Shown here: piece by piece, positions 60,001-64,000 of the stretch
How positions within the stretch are numbered: the first letter of the stretch is position 1
How the letters are laid out: every line of letters starts with the position of its first letter
NCBI RefSeq assembly: GCF_905163445.1
Contig: NC_053182.1
Coordinates: 8,742,001-8,806,000 of the forward strand
Direction: 5' to 3'
From: Pararge aegeria
Lineage: Eukaryota; Arthropoda; Insecta; Lepidoptera; Nymphalidae
Length of the DNA: 64,000 nt
Program-made: the position numbers and the translations under genes
Notes under the pieces: generated by a model
What the model was told of the DNA's origin: nothing
Seen by the model: only the letters and a program-made list of their open reading frames with translations
Database searches by the model: none

Positions 60001-61758
60001 TGGATAATGGCAGTTAAAATTGCATTACTTTGTTCTGTTAGTACTTCAGCATCAATTTCCTGACAAATATAACCTGTAAAATACAATCAAGTCATGATTT
60101 AAAATTGTTCACAAGTTAAGAGTTACATTCAATTTGTGCAGTGCAATTATCCAGACATAATAATCAAGGCTTAGACCTATCTAACTACCTTCATAATTTG
60201 AATTTTTGATAGGTTGTACAACAAAAGTAATTTTAACATAGCTTTTTTAGGTTGAAACAAGAACGAGAATGTTGCAACAATAAGTGGTCCTTACTTTTAA
60301 ATTTAATAATAATTATTAATTCTTATAAATTTGTTTTCCATAAAAAATGGAAAGTAAATCTACAATATTTCACTGGATTTTATACCTATAAACCTTTAAA
60401 TATTATACCTATAAAATTAGAAGATAGAAGATGTTTGTGAGAGAGTTTAGCTTGTATGTTGTATAGAATCAAACATCTTCAAAGTCAGCTGAAAAAGACA
60501 TTCTAGATTAAATAGACTTACCAATAGCCTCTAAGCTTGCTTCTTTCTTTAGTTCTGTTGATTGAAGATTGACCACATTTTCAACTAAAATGGGAATCAG
60601 ACCATTCCATTGTCCTACAGCTAGTTCTGCTACTGCTACATATGCAACACATTGGGCAGCAGAACTGGGCCTACTATTCTCTGTACCGATTGCTGCTAGA
60701 ATCTAAAAAGTGTTATTCATATAAAAATTTGCAATATCACAGATCCCCAGATGATTAGTAATCCACTATTCAGGTAGTTACCACCACCTTATAAGAATTG
60801 TTTCTTAAATATGTCCTAGCTATATAAAAAAAAACTTTCAATAACAAACATTTTTTTAACTACTTTAAAAGATTTATCATAAGTAAAACAAACAATAGAG
60901 GAACAGCTGAGAAGTGTTATCATCAAATCAGAAAATAGTTAAGATGTGTGTTATTAATAACATTTTTATAAAAGAGTAGCATTACATTTTTTTTTATGTA
61001 GAGTCTTGTATCTTCTGATAGATCTAGCCATCTCTGCTGGTATTGTTGTTTTAGTGTAGGGTCTTTCGAGGTCAGGTGATTTTTTAACTGCAAGCCAGCA
61101 GCCATTCTAGCCACTTGACTATTGCCTCCCTGGACCAGCACATCTGATAACATCTTGATGAAAATTGTAAAGTTCGATACAGCTGCATGGTCAAGGTATT
61201 TTTCTGCTGCTTCCAATTCATTTCGATCTGTAAGATGGTATATAATGTCAGTAAGTTATCTTTTTTTTTGCATGAAGGGTGTGAGTTGAAGATGTAAGAA
61301 TAATATCTCTATACCTTTCTATAATATATGGCTGGCTACTGCTAGCACATTGTGAGGTTATCATACAAGATGTCAATCATAAAATCAATGTTATCATAAT
61401 AATAGCAGTTATAATAAAAGGAAGTGTTAAATAACGTAACCCGGAGGAAACAATAGTATGGCCCAGAAGCTTCCTAACATGACGAGTCAAATAACGTGTT
61501 ACATTAACTTGTTACTTACAAGTTTTTCACATTTTAAATCACTTAACTCAAAAGTTATGTTATCACTGTCTCGGGGTTCTAATATTGCTACTATCATTTC
61601 ATCGAAATAGGTCCTAATGATTCGTGCAACGTAGGTTTACAAAAGTCAGTTGACAATAAAGAAGCGCCATGCTCATACAACTGAAAAAAGCGTTACGTAC
61701 CTGGTGATATAGTCTTTTCTAATACCTGTATCAACGATACTGTCGGTTCTGTAATCAT
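57072..61758 (-). CDS. Fs(2)Ket: Importin subunit beta (karyopherin beta-1, Ketel-type)
   Basis: Importin-beta carries cargo, directly or through importin-alpha, across the nuclear pore and is released by Ran-GTP. Eight coding exons on the minus strand: 61758-61701, 61227-60986, 60702-60522, 60073-59814, 59346-59160, 59067-57926, 57819-57649, 57491-57072. All phases agree, giving 886 residues, close to fly and human lengths. HEAT-repeat sequence fills the protein. Landmarks are the start MITEPTVSLIQVLEKTI, VARMAAGLQLKNHLTSKD, the acidic loop EDSDDELEWNPSKAASVCLM, SENWRFREAALMAFGSILGG, VAANVCWAFTGLAEAAYEA and the C-terminal KTLANWATKEIRKLKQQAP. The final codons overlap a consensus donor (GTGAGT at 57075-57070); splicing from it to the acceptor before 56000 would create a TGA one codon earlier, so the protein end is nearly unchanged. 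It is divergent from RpS18. Confidence 0.95.
59500..59690 (+). repeat. SINE family 2 copy in importin-beta intron
   Basis: Contains TTGTGAGGAAACCTGCCTGA, GTTCTCCATAATGTTCTGAA, CAGCCAGAGTGGTGGACCAT and ends in a GAT microsatellite at about 59664-59682, the family's 3' tail. Confidence 0.75.
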
Positions 61759-63203
61759 TATGTTATTCTGTATTCTTAATCAACTTACAACTAACTGAAA
61801 AACTAATGTAACCGAAGAAAAATTGGTAACCGGCACACGACGAAAGAACACTCAAAAATCACAGCTCAAAATTCATAAATCACAGACTAATAATTTTTAT
61901 GAATGTAGGGCATAGATAATTTCTACACCTTCTCATTATCGGTGCCACTGCCACAGGTTCTAGGATGGAAATAGATACACTAAAGTACAACTAGATCGAA
62001 AACGATCCAATTTATAAAAGAAACCAAAGATCAAGTTGATTGGATTCGCATTTATAATTTTAGTATTGATTAGACTTCAACGATGATGCACCGCACATTC
62101 GATTTCGGATGGACACTTGACCTTGACGATAACCACCCTGAGGGGTTGCTACGGCGTCACCGGGCGAGCGCGAAATCTCACCATGAGAAGAGCCCTAGGG
62201 CTCGACGACATCGGGGGGAGAGTGGGAAACGTCGACACGAGGGTGCCTCCTGCGAGGGCTCGGAACTCGGCTCGGTTCGTTAATCTGAGTGTTGGTGGAC
62301 TGTTGGACTAATTATTGTTTAGTCCGAACGCCCCAGTGACCGTGGTAAGGATCCACATCCGTATGACCTCAGAAATCGGGGCCCTCGTCTTCGCCGGTGA
62401 AGACGCTATTTTGGTTGTGTTTCTGTGTGCTTTTGGGACACTTTGTCGGTATTTATTTGATCGTCATGGTCATAGCACCACACAACAACATTATATATAA
62501 TGGAAACATTTTTCGGGGGAAGAACAGTTTGACAAGTTTTCAGCGTGTTTTTTAGTTTTTACTGTTTTTGTAAGGCAAATCAGCTTATTGCGAACAGATT
62601 GATCGGGTACAGAGTAGATTAACCGTCAATTCACGTGGATGGACATATTTAAACATCTGCTCACAAAGTAATATCATGTTATTCGTAGGATTACTACCTA
62701 TTAAGAATTTTCGGGCACTGGAAAGTTGGATGTAAACTGCCGTGCTTCGTGCGAGACGCGTGATTATTAAATTTAATTAGAAATAAATAAATAAAATAGC
62801 TTAAATTTAAAAAGCACACTTAACTCCGAAAAGTTAACCCCTGCTTCAAAGACGAAAGTTTACGAAAGTGTTACACAATAACTTATATTTGTGGCCCGAC
62901 GAACTAAAAAAAATCGAACTGTTTACTAAAGGACTAAATGTATTGCTTAGCGAAGAGTTACCTTGCGTTCGGAATTTTACTTGGCTCCACTTTAGTTAAA
63001 ATGTTATATTTCTTTTTCTTTCAATTAATTTTACGTTGTGTTTGAATACTCATTTCATGTACGGTTTCATGCTATGACATCTTAATTTTATAATCTGTTC
63101 TGAATTTTGTGTTTATGGATATGTCTATGGTCTGAAACCTTCAATGTCTTTTATGTGTTGACAGTAGCTTTTCGTGAACGTAGAGGGAAAAGAAATAAGC
63201 AAA
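61759..63203. other. Divergent spacer between importin-beta and RpS18
   Basis: It holds both 5' regions. About 62,100-62,460 is a GC-rich segment with no recognisable protein, possibly a transposon fragment. The rest is AT-rich with no clear structure. Confidence 0.45.
63168..63174 (+). promoter_or_regulatory. Candidate TCT/TOP initiator of RpS18
   Basis: The pyrimidine tract CTTTTCG, 30 bp upstream of the start codon, matches the polypyrimidine initiator typical of metazoan ribosomal-protein genes, with TGTTGACAG just before it. The start site itself is inferred. Confidence 0.45.
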
Positions 63204-63523
63204 ATGGTACTGAAATCTGTAAATTATAGGTTAATCTCAGAATTCAATTCGATAATTATCAATTGGTTTCAATATAACGGTTAATACGATGATAATATGT
63301 TGCATATTTCATTTAAAACAAGTGTTTTTATTTTCAGTCTCTCGTAATTCCGGATAAGTTTCAACACATTCTCCGTATCATGAATACCAATATTGATGGC
63401 AAACGCAAAGTTATGTTTGCAATGACTGCCATTAAGGGAGTCGGTCGTAGGTACTCAAATATTGTATTGAAAAAAGCCGACATTGATTTGGACAAACGTG
63501 CTGGAGAATGTACCGAAGAAGAA
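63204..63523 (+). CDS. RpS18: 40S ribosomal protein S18 (uS13), first two exons; continues past the window
   Basis: uS13 sits in the head of the small ribosomal subunit near the A-site finger. Exon 1 encodes only the initiator Met (63204-63206, ATG followed directly by the donor GTACTG). Exon 2 is 63338-63523, in phase 0, encoding SLVIPDKFQHILRIMNTNID, FAMTAIKGVGRRYSN, VLKKADIDLDKRAGECTEEE. These match the N-terminal 63 residues of S18. The next residues (a VERV-type continuation) are not found in 63524-64000, so the remaining exons lie beyond the right edge. A one-codon first exon is typical of insect ribosomal-protein genes. No damage is visible. Confidence 0.95.
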
Positions 63524-64000
63524 GTGAGTAAACCTATAACCTAATCTTGCACCTTCAAACTAAACTGTTCCGCTATAAGGTTTAAAACTGTCTTAGAACT
63601 GAAGACTACTAAGGCCCAGCATTCAGATCCATTCATATCTTAATTAACAATTAACATAAACCTCAGCTCTGGGCCTAAGAGATATTACCATCTGACCTAT
63701 AGTCAAAATAGGCACCTATTTAGTAATTTAGAAAGTCTACTATCTCTTGGTTGTGACAAATTTTAGTAGGTATTTAATTATGCTCTATGGACCAACTTGA
63801 CTATCTCAATGGTGTAGTGGATCCTATATTATATTGACTCCTGCTAAAGAAGTCTTGTACTGTTCACAGTTCATTTATAACATAGGTTCCAAACAAAACA
63901 AACCTACTTTTTCATGATTAATGAGTATCTTTAAATACATTAGAAATGTAAACATTTGTGGATTATGTACCTAATAAAATAATAATCATTTTAATTTGGT

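Noticed and set aside
1..64000. CRISPR array, prokaryotic operon or integrated-virus features
   Set aside because: The genes are spliced and eukaryotic. The repeats are SINE, LINE or MITE types, with no regularly spaced repeats and no viral proteins recognised.

Overview
The window looks like lepidopteran (butterfly or moth) nuclear DNA. It is AT-rich, its housekeeping genes carry short GT-AG introns, and the spaces between them are filled with degenerate interspersed repeats that I associate with Lepidoptera: tRNA-derived SINEs with GAT-repeat tails, hAT-type MITEs, a mariner fragment and LINE 3' tails. The taxon is an inference from repeat types and protein style. No species can be named from the sequence alone.

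Layout. Positions 1-18,400 hold no gene I can support, only old transposon pieces, two GC-rich islands and simple repeats; this may be a long intron or the 5' flank of mib1. Positions 18,403-24,624 (+) hold the last six exons of mind bomb 1 (ankyrin repeats and three RING fingers). Positions 24,700-32,600 are gene-free and contain a complete 1,585-bp hAT-like element with 8-bp target duplications. Positions 32,899-63,523 form a dense housekeeping cluster: DHX16/Prp2-type splicing helicase (+), SDHAF4 (-), V-ATPase subunit d (+), tRNA-His guanylyltransferase (-), a dead LINE (+), COG6 (-), mitochondrial ribosomal protein L15 (+), importin-beta (-), and the first two exons of ribosomal protein S18 (+), which runs off the right edge.

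The cluster genes alternate strand almost perfectly, giving head-to-head promoters (SDHAF4/V-ATPase d with 427 bp between start codons; COG6/MRPL15; importin-beta/RpS18) and tail-to-tail 3' ends whose poly(A) signals nearly abut. The genes do not form one pathway. They cover splicing, respiratory-complex assembly, organelle acidification, tRNA maturation, Golgi trafficking, translation and nuclear import, which fits shared promoters for constitutive expression. Clusters of the pentamer TGTCA/TGACA recur at several of these promoters.

I did not find a clearly new biological system. The items most worth checking are the His-to-Asp change in the second RING of mib1, the inverted pair of about 435-bp MITEs in the COG6/MRPL15 spacer, the two hAT elements sharing one terminal repeat, a splice donor lying on the importin-beta stop codon, the TGTCA promoter clusters, and a 95-codon orphan ORF at 48,757. 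All exon borders were read by eye from GT/AG sites, phase and family similarity; none is confirmed by transcripts.
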